Counted from the first letter of the stretch, positions 52,551 to 63,949 are shown. The stretch is DNA of 64,000 nucleotides from Trichopria drosophilae (GCA_030407085.1 CM059582.1:72006001-72070000), one strand, 5' to 3'. The notes: a model not told the origin generated them from the sequence alone. Made by a program: numbers and translations.

Positions 52551-53640
52551 ATAAATTATTTTTTCTGCAAATGAACTGAAAACATTAAATTAATTGAATT
52601 TTTTATATATATGACTATTACAGTTCGTAAAGATGGTAATGCAGATATCTTCTGGATTGAATCCAGAAGTATTTTCAGCCTACCTCTCGAAATCAATTAC
52701 GATTTCCGTATAACGAGGCTGTATTTAATATTTATTTTTAAATTAATCTAAAAATATAATTTGATGGTAAATAAATTATAGAAAAATGTGAAAAAGCCGA
52801 ATATGTCCAGAAAACCGAAAAAAAAAACGGGGAACTCAGAAGAACATGTTTTTTTGGAGGAACCGGGGTACGATCCCGGGGCCTTTCGATTGTGGTCGAA
52901 TGCTCTACCAACTGAGCAATTCCTCCCCATGCTCCCCTGAACCGTTAATTTCCACTCAACCACACACACTCAAGCCTTCTAACACCTTCTTTATTAGTTT
53001 AAAGTCAAATCTTTCAATGATAAATTATTTTTTCTGCAAATGAACTGAAAACATTAAATTAATTGAATTTCGTATATATATATGACTATTACAGTTCGTA
53101 AAGATGGTAATGCAGATATCTTCTGGATTGAATCCAGAAGTATTTTCAGCCTACCTCTCGAAATCAATTACGATTACCGTATAACGAGGCTGTATTTAAT
53201 ATTTATTTTTAAATTAATTTAAAAATATAATTTGATGGTAAATAAATTATAGAAAAATGTGAAAAAGCCGAATATGTCCAGAAAACCGAAAAAAAACGGG
53301 GAACTCAGAAGAACATGTTTTTTTTGGAGGAACCGGGGTACGATCCCTCCCCACTAACCGTACCCCGGTTCCTCCAAAAAAACATGTTCTTCTGAGTTCC
53401 CCGTTTTTTTTTCGGTTTTCTGGTCATATTCGGCTTTTTCACATTTTTCTATAATTTATTTACCATCAAATTATATTTTTAGATTAATTTAAAAATAAAT
53501 ATTAAATACAGCCTCGTTATACGGAAATCGTAATTGATTTCGAGAGGTAGGCTGAAAATACTTCTGGATTCAATCCAGAAGATATCTGCATTACCATCTT
53601 TACGAACTGTAATAGTCATATATATACGAAATTCAATTAA
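52551..53640. mobile_element. tRNA-SINE-like composite inserted in the second Gypsy pol
   Basis: Flanked by a 13-bp duplication TGCAAAGCTAATG (52538-52550 and 53641-53653). It contains copy A (52551-52926, minus, with tRNA-like head), a unique spacer (52928-53018), copy B (53019-53350, same orientation, truncated in the head), and copy C (53352-53640), an inverted version of B. B and C form an inverted repeat of about 290 bp. The body (GTTCTTCTGAGTTCCCCGTT and T-run) matches the SINE at 32764. Confidence 0.75.
52855..52926 (-). ncRNA. tRNA-like head of the SINE copy at 52551
   Basis: On the minus strand GGAGGAA...TTCCTCC form a perfect 7-bp acceptor stem. The D arm is GCTCAGTTGGTAGAGC. The anticodon stem is TTCGA/TCGAA with loop CCACAA (one base short), and the T stem CCGGG/CCCGG has loop ATCGTAC. 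The short anticodon loop and the T-loop A54/T58 argue against a functional tRNA. Confidence 0.6.
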
Positions 53641-55094
53641 TGCAAAGCTAATGCCCACCGAGCTAATCTACCCGTAGGATCTTTCAAATTTCGTAACCAT
53701 TGCAAGCTACTATGATCCGTAATTACACTAAACGAAGTTCCCTCAGTGTAGGGCCGAAATTTCTTTACGGCCCATATGACCGCTAGACATTCACGTTCCG
53801 TTACAGTATATTTCCGCTCGGGTGCGGTTAATACTCTACTAGCGTACACTATGGGGTGTTCAAATCCGTCGATTTTCTGCGTCAACAGAGCACCAATCGC
53901 CACGTCGCTGGCGTCGGTCTGGACGGTAAATGGTAAATCAAAATCAGTGCGTACCAGAACAGGAGTACGAGTCAATGAATATCGCAGTGTATCGAAAGCC
54001 TGCGGTTGCTCTACTCCCCACTGCCAAGGTGCATTTTTCGTAAGCAGTTGAGTCAATGGAACTCGATCTTGTGACAGTTCTGATAGAAAACGGGAATACC
54101 ATCCCACCATTCCCAGGAATCGACGTAATTGTTTCACATTCTTAGGCGGAGGATAGTCCAAAATAGGAGACATTTTTTCTTGGTTCGCTTTCAGCCCGTC
54201 TTTCCCTATTATATACCCGAGGTATTTAACTTCCGTGCAGAAAAATTCACTCCTTTCCCGATTAATATCTAATCCTGCTGCTACCAGGGTACGTATTACA
54301 ATCTCCAAAAATCTAAAATGTTCTTCCTCAGTTTCTGTAGCGATTATTACATCATCCAAATAAGCAAAGACGTGCGGTTCCCAAGCAGGATCAATTAACC
54401 TATCCATCAACCTTTGGAATGTAGCTGGGGCGTTAGGAAGTCCGAAAGGCATTCTCTTAAACTGGAATAAGCCTCTTCCGGGGACAGCAAAAGCGGTTAT
54501 CTGTCGACTCTGCGGTTCCACAAGTACTTGAAAATAGGCTTGACTTAGATCCAATTTCGATACACAACGGGCACGACGCATTGCGGATAATATACGTTCC
54601 ATGTTGGGAATAGGGTACGCATCTTTTAATGAGATTTTGTTCACATTTCGATATTCTATGCAGAATCTATGTTTTCCTCCTGCCTTGGGGGCAATTACCG
54701 GATTACTTATCCATGGGCTTTTCGATCTTTCAATTACATCTTCACTTAGAATTTTATCCACCTCGGTTTGGGCAATCTTCAACATGAATGGTGATAACAT
54801 TCTGGATTTTTGCCTTATTGGCGGATGCCCTTGTACATTGATAACATGTTGAGTGAGATGCGTTCTACTAAACACCGGGGACTCTCGCTGCGGAATGATA
54901 TTACGTAAGAGGGACTCTAAACGTCTACCTGCTCTTCTGGACGGTTCTGCTAGACCTACACAATCTGACACGGCCTGCGCGGTTACCGATAACGAACTGT
55001 TGCCAAACTTTCTATAAGGACCATTCCGACTGTTCCATATTCCCCCCGCAGGGGACTTGTGGAAGAGAGCGGAGCGGGTTATCTCCGTCCACAA
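53637..55094 (-). CDS. pol: Reverse transcriptase and RNase H, second Gypsy element
   Basis: The 485-codon frame starts with a GTG in this copy and has HVINVQGHPPIRQKSRMLSP, KSPWISNPVIAPKAGGKHRF, VSKLDLSQAYFQVLV (motif A Asp), FKRMPFGLPNAPATFQRLM, HVFAYLDDVIIATET (YLDD active site) and KYLGYIIGKDGLK. RNase H follows: FTVQTDASDVAIGALL, KYTVTERECLAVIWAVKKF and VITDHSSLQWL. The end (DPTGRLARWALAL) meets the TSD of the inserted composite at 53641; without it the frame would continue into the integrase part at 52550. The RT motifs are all intact. Confidence 0.9.
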   Translation of the reverse strand: MWTEITRSALFHKSPAGGIWNSRNGPYRKFGNSSLSVTAQAVSDCVGLAEPSRRAGRRLESLLRNIIPQRESPVFSRTHLTQHVINVQGHPPIRQKSRMLSPFMLKIAQTEVDKILSEDVIERSKSPWISNPVIAPKAGGKHRFCIEYRNVNKISLKDAYPIPNMERILSAMRRARCVSKLDLSQAYFQVLVEPQSRQITAFAVPGRGLFQFKRMPFGLPNAPATFQRLMDRLIDPAWEPHVFAYLDDVIIATETEEEHFRFLEIVIRTLVAAGLDINRERSEFFCTEVKYLGYIIGKDGLKANQEKMSPILDYPPPKNVKQLRRFLGMVGWYSRFLSELSQDRVPLTQLLTKNAPWQWGVEQPQAFDTLRYSLTRTPVLVRTDFDLPFTVQTDASDVAIGALLTQKIDGFEHPIVYASRVLTAPERKYTVTERECLAVIWAVKKFRPYTEGTSFSVITDHSSLQWLRNLKDPTGRLARWALALH

Positions 55095-55599
55095 TTTAAT
55101 TGTGGAAGAGTGAGGGGTCGAAGTGCCCGAGCTCGAAGAGGAGCAATGCTTTTGAAAGATCCGCTTCTCTTAGCAAGTTTTGAGAATTGACGACCTCACG
55201 GACCCGATCGTTCGGCTGGTCTGTGCCGACGAATGCCTGATCGTGAAACGACTCGAGAGACCCACCGTACTGGGGAGCTAGGGTGCGGTGTCAAGCCCCT
55301 GCCGGCGGGTTCCACACGGGGGAGCGCTACGGCGTGCCGTGTCCGTGCAGGCAGTAACCGCAGAAAGGGTTGGCCTCTAGCGGGCCGTGGCAACGTTAGA
55401 AAGGTTCTCTGAACCAACAGAAGCATCAAGGCAGGCAGCTTGTTGCTAATAAATGTGGTAGCTGACTTGTTGTATATCTTTTTTAAGTGTGCACAACCAG
55501 CGGTGCTGGCGCATCACTAAAATTTGGCCCCATTCCCCCATGGGGGGGGGGGGTGCCTTAAACCCGAAAGGGAGGCAAGACACCTTAAATAACCTACAC
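55095..55599 (-). other. Protease-RT linker, GC-rich, not recognised
   Basis: On the minus strand this 500-bp part includes a C-run and GC-rich blocks (AAACCCGCCGGCAGGGGCTTG-like on minus). Several frames are open but none has a motif I know. It could be a normal Pol spacer with changes or an insertion with unrecognised ends. Confidence 0.35.
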
Positions 55600-55968
55600 T
55601 CAAGTGTTCCATATTCCATTTTCATAATCAACGGTTATTCCAAATAATCTCAAAAAATCAATACCTAACACACATGAATAACTTAACGGTGCTACTCGGA
55701 TATCCATCCTTCTCACATCGTCATCTACACAAATTCTAAGCGACACTATTCCGCGTAAGGGGACGGTACTACCGTCAGCTACCCTCACGTCATCTTCTAT
55801 CTCTCGCAAGAAAGATAATAGCACCTTCTCATGGTTCAACCCTAAGTATGAACGGGATGCGCCGGAATCTACTAATGCTTTTACCGGAGTGCCGTTTAAA
55901 TCTAACCAAATAAAATATCTGGAGTCAGAATTGGGAAGCGTTACACATCCAACATTCCGTCTTACCAC
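55600..55968 (-). CDS. Protease of the second Gypsy element
   Basis: A 122-codon frame: FIWLDLNGTPVKALVDSGAS, with the catalytic DSG, then RVADGSTVPLRGIVSLRI and SYSCVLGIDFLRLFGI, the flap and C-terminal block of retropepsins. The frame ends at NGIWNT, and the linker to RT is in another frame (55446-55631). It lies between gag and RT as expected for Gypsy. Confidence 0.85.
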   Translation of the reverse strand: MVRRNVGCVTLPNSDSRYFIWLDLNGTPVKALVDSGASRSYLGLNHEKVLLSFLREIEDDVRVADGSTVPLRGIVSLRICVDDDVRRMDIRVAPLSYSCVLGIDFLRLFGITVDYENGIWNT

Positions 55969-56305
55969 ATTAGCCTTATTATTACGGAGAGGTAATCGGG
56001 ATCTTGCCTCCCCTCGTACAAGTTTCCTTATAAGGAAATCTTATAAGCTTGTTCTAACGGGTAGCAAAGTGAAAATACTTCTCAACGACACTATAAAATC
56101 TCGGGCAGGTTCATCTACCCCTTGTGTACGTAAAGCAATATCTCTTTTTATACTACTTTCCAAATTGCTTTGACTATAAGCTTCCCTGAAATAAAACACA
56201 AATTCTTCATAACTAGACCAATTTTCTCATTCTACTCTATACCAACTTAACGCGACTCCCCTAAATGCTTCAGGTAACGCCCGAAGGAGTTCCTCTTCAG
56301 TCAGG

Positions 56306-57411
56306 TCACGGCTTGTCCCGTATTCTATAAAATTTTGGACCGTGACTCTTCCAATGCTCTATTGCAGACTTACTCCAAATTCCGGTAGTATTAGTCGGAT
56401 TCAGAGTTTGGTTGTAGGTTGGTCGATTAAAAGTAAGGGCGGTGACTGTGGAACGGGGAGTGGGACCCACACGCGTACTATGCCCCGTAGGGTTCAGCGC
56501 GGACCAATTGTACGTCTGATTCATAATAGGATGTTGAGCGGACATATACGACTGCTTCTGAAAAGGAGGGTGCGCGGACATATACGTCTGGTTATTATCA
56601 AAATGTACAGTAGGTCCTTGATGTACCGTGATAGGTCTCCTAGAAGTAGGACGGGTAGGAGGTTCAATCTGTACCTGAGGTACCTGAGTACTATGCGACG
56701 AACGTACTATAGTTAAGCGATGAAAAGGGTTATTCATTGTGGATTGTTCCCTCTGCATCCCGGATCATTTCGAAAGGTTTCAGGATCATTATAAAACATC
56801 CTAGATCTATCCGAAGGAAAAATTAAAGATGGATCCTTAGCTATTGCTCCTGCCCCTGTCTCACTTATAGATGCTGAGATTGCTGGGGGCCTGGTTTCTC
56901 TGTGTCCTAATGGTTCTCTAATAATCTCTCTTAATATTGGATCATTCATCGCTTCATTTAAAGTAAATGGTTGCCTATCCCCTCTCCCATCGACCGCCTA
57001 ATCCCATGCTACATCCGAATCAGGAAATTGTGCCAAGACCATATGTCTAGCCAAGCGATCCTGCATAATCTCTAAGCTACCTGATGTGGAGATCTCAGCC
57101 TTATCGCAGGCAGATATAAATTCTCTCATATCAATCATATTTTCGACCAGTATTAATATGGCTTCATATTGCTCAGCTGTAGCTTTCCGAGATATTGCAG
57201 ATGTGGATGTAAAAGGTTGAGTGGGACTAGGTACTGTCCTATTAATAGGTGGAGAGTTAGTCGTAGTGGTACTACTACTAGTGGTAGTAGGTACAGTAGG
57301 GTTAACTGACATATTATTACTGAGTGAAGGGTTACCATTGATACTAGTATTGCCTAGGGATTCTCCATTTTGGGATGTATTATCGAAATATAGGGAATAG
57401 GGATCCCCCAT
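56306..57411 (-). pseudogene. gag: Gag of the second Gypsy element (three frames)
   Basis: The first frame (56998-57411) starts ATG 57411 (MGDPYSLYFDNTSQNGESLG), is Ser/Thr/Pro-rich and ends with a helical part (YEAILILVENMIDMREFIS, LEIMQDRLARHM). The next pieces (56734-56949 and 56306-56758) have basic and Asn/Gln-rich sequence and a SMNNPFHRLTIVRS-type part. They are in different frames and separated by stops. No zinc knuckle is clear. Position upstream of protease and the polar N-terminus support Gag. Confidence 0.6.
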
Positions 57412-57949
57412 ATTAACAAATAAATGTTTGGTGACAAAAAAAAATTATATATATATAAATATATATCAGGGTAATTTCCCAACAGGACGTTATTTATATT
57501 AGCAGTAGGGGACAGTAACAAAACACACAAAAAAATTTTATTTTATTGAACCTAAACCGAGAAAAAAAAATAATAATAAATAAAAAAAATATATTATATA
57601 TAATACAAAAAAAAATAAAAAAAAACTTTTATTACCAATAGAGAGAAAAAAAAAATTTTTATAAATACCACAAAAAAAATTTAAACAAATAAAATACTCA
57701 ATAAGTCACTACTCAATTACTCGCCAACTGCTAATTTAAACACCTTTTATTACCCAGAACCCAAAGGACTTTCTCCTGATTTATCCCCACTACCTGGAAT
57801 AAAATACGTTACCAATCACACAATATATTTCATCAAGTTTTCATCAATTCATGGAATAGTACATTATATTCAATAATTCATCAAATAAATTTCAACATAT
57901 ATATATATATATCATTTTCAGTAATTCATAAAATAAATTTCAGCATATA
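57412..57949 (-). other. Leader of the second Gypsy element (with 60244-60560)
   Basis: AT-rich, with three related stretches of about 48 bp containing ATCATTTTCA-TAATTCAT-AAATAAATTTCA (about 57865, 57910 and, beyond the insertion, 60247). The mariner element at 57950-60243 landed in this tandem repeat. No gene. Confidence 0.6.
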
Positions 57950-58599
57950 CAGGGTGTCCCATTTTAAGTGTCCACCCCAAATATCTTGAAAATAACGCGT
58001 TGTGCAAAAAAATGTTTTAGACAAAAGTTTCAAGATTTTTTCTGGGCAATTTAACGGCGACCTTTATTCGACCTTGGCCATAACCTTGAAGGTCATATCA
58101 AGGTCAAATTCAATTTTTTTAAATGGGAACCCCCATTTTTTATTGCAGATTCGGAAAGAGCAGGAAATTTTACGTTCAGGTACAATCTTGTCCATGTCCG
58201 GAACAACGACCATCAAGATCTTTTCAAGGTTAAAGTTTTTTTTTTACGGGAATCCCATTTTTTATTGTAGATTTGGAAAGAGTTGATAATTGACGTTCAA
58301 GTATGACCTTAAGGGTATCCTGGAGCACGACATTCCAGATCATTCGAAGGTCAAAGTTGTTTTTTGTTTTTAACGGGAACCCCTAATTTTTTACTGAGGT
58401 TTTGGAAAGAGCTGAAGTCTGAATCGTACTGCAAGTACTTTTTTTTTCGTTGCATGTATGCTGTCGGTATTACTAACGGTAACCCCGTAAAAAGAGGGAT
58501 AAATCTAAGAATAACCTTCAAGTTTGCAAGACCAGCGAAAAAGACATGACTTTTATTAGATTCTTGCACTTATTTTGAAAACAGCAAACCTTATAAATA

Positions 58600-58760
58600 A
58601 TGTGTCCAACAAAAAATTTAGCACATGAATTTTTATACAGAAATGTTTTAAGGAGAGTAACCTATCAAGAACGTGTACCGCCGGTATTAGCATTACCCGA
58701 TATGCACCACGGGGAGGAAGCACGGTCGGATTTTGCACATCATTTGGCCCTGAGAAGGGT

Positions 58761-58791
<31 letters not shown>

Positions 58792-59450
58792 CGTGTGTCT
58801 GTGCGTGTCCACCTAAAGAAATTGTAGATATAATTCGTCAAGTTGGTCGAGGTGAGGATAATTATTCGCTAGCAGCCCGCTTTTATGCTGCAAAATGTCT
58901 AAACATGCGTCATCCTAATAGAAAGACTAGCTGAGAGCGGAAGTCTAAAAAGAGAGCGACGAAAATCAGGTGCTGGTGAAGAAAAATCTGTAGCTCCTGT
59001 AACATCTACTAGTGTATATCCTCCTATCTCAACCAAAGAAATCGAAAAACGTCATAGTATTCTAAAATCGATGGCCAATCGATTTCTGAAAGCTAAAAAA
59101 TTCCATCCATATCACATTCACATGCTTTAAAAATTAGAAGAGGCTGATTATCCTCGACGTTTAGCTTTTTGTAATTGAGTGAAAGGACTGGTGGAAGCAT
59201 TTGTTAAAATAATACTGTTCAGCGATGAAACTACCTTCACCAATAGAGATGATGTTAGTAGGCATATTATGCATTATTATACAGATTCTAATCCCCACTG
59301 GAAAGGACATAAAAAGTTTCAGCTTACCAATAATAATCGCTTAACGTCGGGGTTGACATTGTGGATAATTACATTGTGGGACCATATTTCTTTGAGGAAC
59401 ATTTAAATGGTAATAACTATGGATACAACTGCCGGTACACGTGCTTGATG
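58600..59450 (+). pseudogene. Tc1/mariner-like transposase relic
   Basis: The first part (58600-58760) is damaged. A GTGTGTGCG-type microsatellite (about 58757-58811) has expanded inside the gene. The frame 59179-59406 reads KIILFSDETTFTNRDDVSR, with the first catalytic Asp (FSDE) present, then MHYYTDSNPHWKGHKKFQ and LTSGLTLWIITLWDHISL, the W-GI-G-IIGP region in decayed form. No third Asp is seen. Many stops. Same family as the gene at 45537-46430. Confidence 0.7.
58757..58811. repeat. GTGTGCG microsatellite
   Basis: A run of GTGTGTGCGTGTGCGCGTGTGCG inside the transposase relic, about 55 bp. Confidence 0.9.
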
Positions 59451-60560
59451 GTTTACTAAAACATTTTTATAAAGAAATTTAAGTGCTACTTTTTTTGGAA
59501 ACATTATTTATCCATCATTACGTAGATTTGCTGTTTTTAAAATAAGTGCAAGAATCTAATAAAAGTCATGTTTTTCGTCTTTTTCGTTCTTTTTGCAAAA
59601 TTGAAGTTTATTGTTACACTTACCCCTCTTTTATGGGGATACCTTTAGTAATGCAAACAAAATACATGCAACGATGAAAACAGTTTTAGTACGATTCAAT
59701 ATTTGACAATATTTAGCGACTTTGAATATTTTATCATCTGAAGGTTACTATAGCATATTATAAACTGTCGGACATAAAATATCCCGTTCTTCCCAAATCC
59801 ACAATAAAAAATAGGGATTTACATTAAAAAAACAACTTTGACCTTAGAATTACCTCGAAGGTTGTGGATCAGGAATTGTCATTGTCATATTCAAACGTCA
59901 ACTATCAACTCGTTCCAAATCTACAATAAAAAATGGAATTCCCGTTAACAAAACAACTTTGACCTTGAAAAGATCTTGAAGGTCGTTGCCCCGGACATGG
60001 ACAAGGTTGTATATGAACGTAAAATTTCCTGCTCTTTCCAAATCTGCAATAATAAATGAGGGTTCCCATTTAAAAAAATTAAATTTGACCTTGATATGAC
60101 CTTTAAGGTCATGGCAAAGGTCGAATAAAGGTTGCCGTTAAATTGCCCAGAAAAAATCTTGAAACTTTTGTCTGAAACATTTTTTTTGTAGAACGCGTTA
60201 TTTTCAAAATATTTGGGGTGGACACTTAAAATGAGACACTCTGTATATATCATTTTCAATAATTCATCAAATAAATTTATCATCTTTAAATATTAACAAA
60301 ACTCGTAAAATTAAAATTTCAATCTTTAGATTTAGGGAAATGAGGGAACATTCGGTAACGTACGAGATAAAAAAAAATGTGCTCAATATAGCACTACTAC
60401 ACGATACGAACACGTCTCCACTTCGTGAAATCTTTACAATAAAAATTCGTTAAAAAATATTTTTCACGCCAACTAAAAATCTTTCCGACAGACGCCAAAT
60501 TTTACCAACCGAGAAAAGAAACACTTAAAATTTTGTGCCACACTTTGGCTGCGCCATTTT

Positions 60561-61956
60561 TAACCGTTGAGTTCGGACGGAACGCGAACTCTGGTATATA
60601 CTTAAGGACCAATAAGAAAAGGAAAATAAAATTCACTTAAAATACTATCGATTTGTGAAAGTAATTAATTTTAATATTAATTCAGAATCGTTACATTTAA
60701 CAGAACACGATCACGGGGTCGACCGTTCGACACGTGGGGAAAGAAATGGGGAATTGTAATCACACAAAAGAAAAGTCTAATTAAATTTATCCGAAAACGC
60801 GCACTGTGCACAGTACCTGGATCGCTGTTCAGAACTGTCCTTAATTTTTGCGGTAACACCCGATGGCCTCTTAACAATATTGAAAAAGAAAAGTTCGCTC
60901 GCACGCTACAGTCGCTGTCCAAGGGAAGAATGTCGAAAATGGCAGCTTCTTCCTTAATTCTTGGTCTTGTCCGGTAACTCTGCGCCACCTTGCGTGAACC
61001 GGGAAACATATGCAAAACAAAGGGGGACTAATTACCAAACATTAATAAAAAAGGTTAACTGTATGACAGCCTAGGGACGGTAACAGAACATTTCCAAGGT
61101 TGGCAGCACTGGATGGTCGGCGTTCATTGCTCCGTTCGTATTCGGGGGGGAAGGAGCTACATGGTACCTCTAAGGGTATTACAGGGAAGGGAGTACCAAT
61201 CATGTTATCTCCCGTTTATAACTAACCTTCCTCTCTCCCTATTGCGCGTGCGCGAGCGACTATCATCGCAGAGTTTGCATTCCCGTGTTCACCACGTTGC
61301 GTATGCGTGCGACAAGGGTCGGCGATGCCATACACAAGTTGTGGGACAGGGATGCATGATACGCGTGGAGAGAGGCAATACTGCTACTGACTGGCCGGAA
61401 CGGCGGAATGCTGCGCGTAAGAGATGCGCACGAGTCAGTATCAAATATAGCGACGATGTTGACATGTCATCGTCAAATGTACGTATCGCGATTGTGCGAT
61501 TTTCGCGAGTTTTAGTTTCAAATACCGAGTGTGCGATGATGTCGTGTTTACGTCGGGTTCACGTAAACACAAACACGGAACGCGACCAGTGGAACCCCCT
61601 GGGGAACGACCTCTCGATGGCTGTGCTGTATAACCGGATCACTTACGGTAAGCATTGGTCTTGTAAATACTTTTTAATAAGAACTATTTTCTTTGTGTAT
61701 TCCTGTTTGTTTGCGTTCCTGGTTCACGCCAGGATCCAGACTGGGCCCGAACATGACCACTAGCCATGGGAGGACTTAGGGACGTCAACTCCAGGCTTCG
61801 CAATACATGTAATAAAAATCCTTATTTACTAATTATAATAATATTACAATATTAATCGCAATTATTTTTACAGGTATAAACGATGCTTGGTGCAATTATA
61901 ATTCAGACGAGACAGCAACGTCGACATGTGAGTATAGTGTGTTGATGTTGTAACTT
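60561..61956 (-). repeat. 5' LTR of the second Gypsy element
   Basis: Direct repeat of 49871-51275. Contains the 216-codon antisense ORF (61113-61763). On its inner side stands the primer-site-like TGGCGCAGCC (minus strand, about 60541-60556). Confidence 0.85.
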
Positions 61957-62640
61957 CGTGTTACAAAATTAACAATGATTACTTACACTATTCTAACCTA
62001 AACTCCACAGAACCTTGCCTAGACCTAGGGCTGGCCTTAACTAGTTTCTGTGTTACATTTATATATATATAACCGTGAAATTCGGTTCTACAGATATATT
62101 ACTTTTTCCCCAGCATTTTACGCGTTCTTGCATATAAAACGCTACATTTTTAAACAAATTTGTTCTTTTGTACAAATATGAATGTTGCTAACACTAAGCT
62201 GGCAACATTCAAAATCGCAGAGAAAACTTTTTGTACCCCTTTGCATCGTAATGTGCTGTTATTAATACATTGCGCCTACATTATGAAATAATATATTGTT
62301 TTAGCATAAATTCGATTACGTTTATTCAGCTTGTTTCCGAATTGGGCTCTACGTTTAGATTGCCTAATATGTCGCACGAACAAAGTGGTCAATTATTTTA
62401 TTTTCCTTATCGAAAAGCTACACATTAGAGAAAGCAGCGCCCGTATTTTGGGACAAGTACCAAAGCTACAGGCTCAAACTTCTGCAATGGAATCTCATAA
62501 CACATAATTATGGCGTATTTTTATAAAATTTCTTAAAAGCAATTTTGAGTTTTAAACTTTATATTCTCTCGGGAAGTTTGTGATTTCTGCATATAAATAA
62601 AACAATATTTAAATAGTTGTAAATGTTACAGTATGAGGCA
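61957..62640. other. Unassigned sequence, no gene seen
   Basis: AT-rich single-copy-looking DNA to the right of the Gypsy element (49871-61956). No repeats, open frames or signals that I can support. Confidence 0.5.
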
Positions 62641-63275
62641 GGAGTTATTGCACTATTTATTCTCAACAACATGTACCGTTACGCCTTTGCCTTGTACCCC
62701 TCAAAGGGAGAGCCGACCCTCGAATAGACACATTGGCATTAAAGCAGGGGAAATACCCTGGCCTGTCCTGACTGTAGGGTGAGGGCACCTTGGGCGGGCG
62801 TGTTTACGCACATTCGCGTGGGTCCCGATCCCCGGGCGGAGGCTTAACTGGCTCTTTTCATCGCCAGGTGGTGGGATCTGGGATCCTGTGAGCACTGCGC
62901 GGGGAACGAAGAAACAACCCTCCGTCTAGCAAGGCCGGTGAAACAGGACGTGTTCGTGACACTTCTGACATCACTTTATACACTTTCCACATCACTAAAT
63001 TTTCGCAATTTCACTAACTACACTTACCTGCGAAGTCTACGAAGAGAAGGGAGGGCCAACACAGTACCACCTGGACTGGGCCGTTTTCCCGGGACGCAGA
63101 AGATACAGCTTAAAAACTGGGTTTCAACACTTTCTTGGCTACCGGATAAGGGCCGTGTACCACTGACCTTGGTTGTGCTGAAGCACGGTTACTCGATGGA
63201 GGCCCTGACTGAAGATGAGTTGACTCCTCTACACATCGTTTTTCTGAACCTCGATCTGGGAGACCGATGATAAGG
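62641..63275 (+). other. GC-richer block with a weak ORF
   Basis: The block includes CCTGGGCGGGCGTGTTTACGC-like sequence and a GTG-started 110-codon frame (62938-63270, ending TLVVLKHGYSMEALTEDELT and LHIVFLNLDLGDR, then TGATAA). No motif that I recognise. It could be part of a LINE leader or a host exon; the evidence is thin. Confidence 0.25.
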
Positions 63276-63283
63276 AGTGGCCT

Positions 63284-63780
63284 CTGTTTGACACTAACTT
63301 TCTCAGGGGGTGGGGGTTATCAAATTGTTTCAAAACGATATTTTTGAAGCGTATGCGAAATTTTAACCTTATAAAGAATTTTGTCCTGAAGTTATGAGCT
63401 TTTTATAAAATCGTTATAAATATTGATTATTTCAACAATGATTCTGTCGCAAATTTTTTCAAAACTATATTATTCTTAATTAGAAGAGTATTTTTGAAGT
63501 TTTTGGCAAATTTAAACTTTAGAAAGAATTTCATGCACAAGTTGTACGCATCTTATAGAAATCATTATAAACAATGAGTATTTAAACAATGATTTCGTCG
63601 CTAATTATTCCAACACGATATTTTCCTTGTTTGAAAACGTATTTTTAAAGTGTATGCAAATTTTTTGTTTCCTTGTAAATAATTTTCAGCTCAAGCTATA
63701 CGCCTTTTACAGAAATCGGTATAGATATTGATTGTGACCGCTGTTTGACACTAACTTTCACAGGGGGTGAGGGTCATCTT
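63284..63780 (+). repeat. Direct repeat pair with about 150-bp internal units
   Basis: TGTTTGACACTAACTTTC-CAGGGGGTG-GGGT occurs at 63284 and 63743. Between them three related stretches contain AACGATATTTTTGAAG-GTATGC-AAATTT, AAAGAATTT and ATCGTTATAAATATTGATTATTT. It is a tandem duplication with several units. Confidence 0.75.
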
Positions 63781-63949
63781 TGTCAAGCCAACCAATCAGA
63801 GGGCCGAAGATTACCCGGCGAGTAGGATCGCCGTGATCGGGTCCCGGGCAAGCCTCGACCTGAAGCTAGGAGGGGTAGGGGATCATCAGAGGTTGGTAAT
63901 AGCCAAAGCATGGATCCCTGAACCATCGAGGGAGCCAGCTATGGTTCTG
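63764..63949 (+). CDS. Possible exon, unknown protein
   Basis: The preceding CTAACTTTCACAG gives a branch point and acceptor, and the 3' end GTTCT|GTAAGTAGT gives a strong donor. In between the frame is open for about 62 codons (RVIFVKPTNQRAEDYPASRI, AVIGSRASLDLKLGGVGDHQ, LVIAKAWIPEPSREPAMVL). GC content is higher than outside. There is no start or stop inside, so it would be an internal exon. I do not recognise the protein. Confidence 0.35.

Larger units (their letters stand above)
57950..60243 (+). mobile_element. Tc1/mariner-type transposon with about 650-bp terminal repeats
   Basis: The left end CAGGGTGTCCCATTTTAAGTG and the right end (complement) CAGAGTGTCTCATTTTAAGTG are flanked by TA (57948-57949 and 60244-60245). 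The arms consist of related blocks with GGGAACCCCCATTTTTTATTG and GGAAAGAGCAGGAAATTTTACG. They pair over 57950-58590 and 59525-60243. Between them is a broken transposase (about 58600-59450). Confidence 0.85.
49871..61956 (-). mobile_element. Second Ty3/Gypsy element (minus strand), 12.1 kb with insertions
   Basis: Long direct repeats (49871-51275 and 60561-61956) flank, in minus-strand order, leader, gag, protease, RT-RNase H and integrase. The right copy is the 5' LTR; next to it (minus) TGGCGCAGCCAAAGTG can serve as primer site. LTR ends AGTTAC...GGTTA are of the AGT-TA type seen in 17.6-like elements. Two insertions split it: a SINE-like composite (52551-53640) in pol and a Tc1/mariner element (57950-60243) in the leader. 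I found no matching target duplication at its outer ends. No env gene. Confidence 0.85.

Noticed and set aside
52855..52926. Functional tRNA gene on the minus strand
   Set aside because: The anticodon loop is one base short, the T loop is ATCGTAC, and the tRNA part belongs to a repeated composite.
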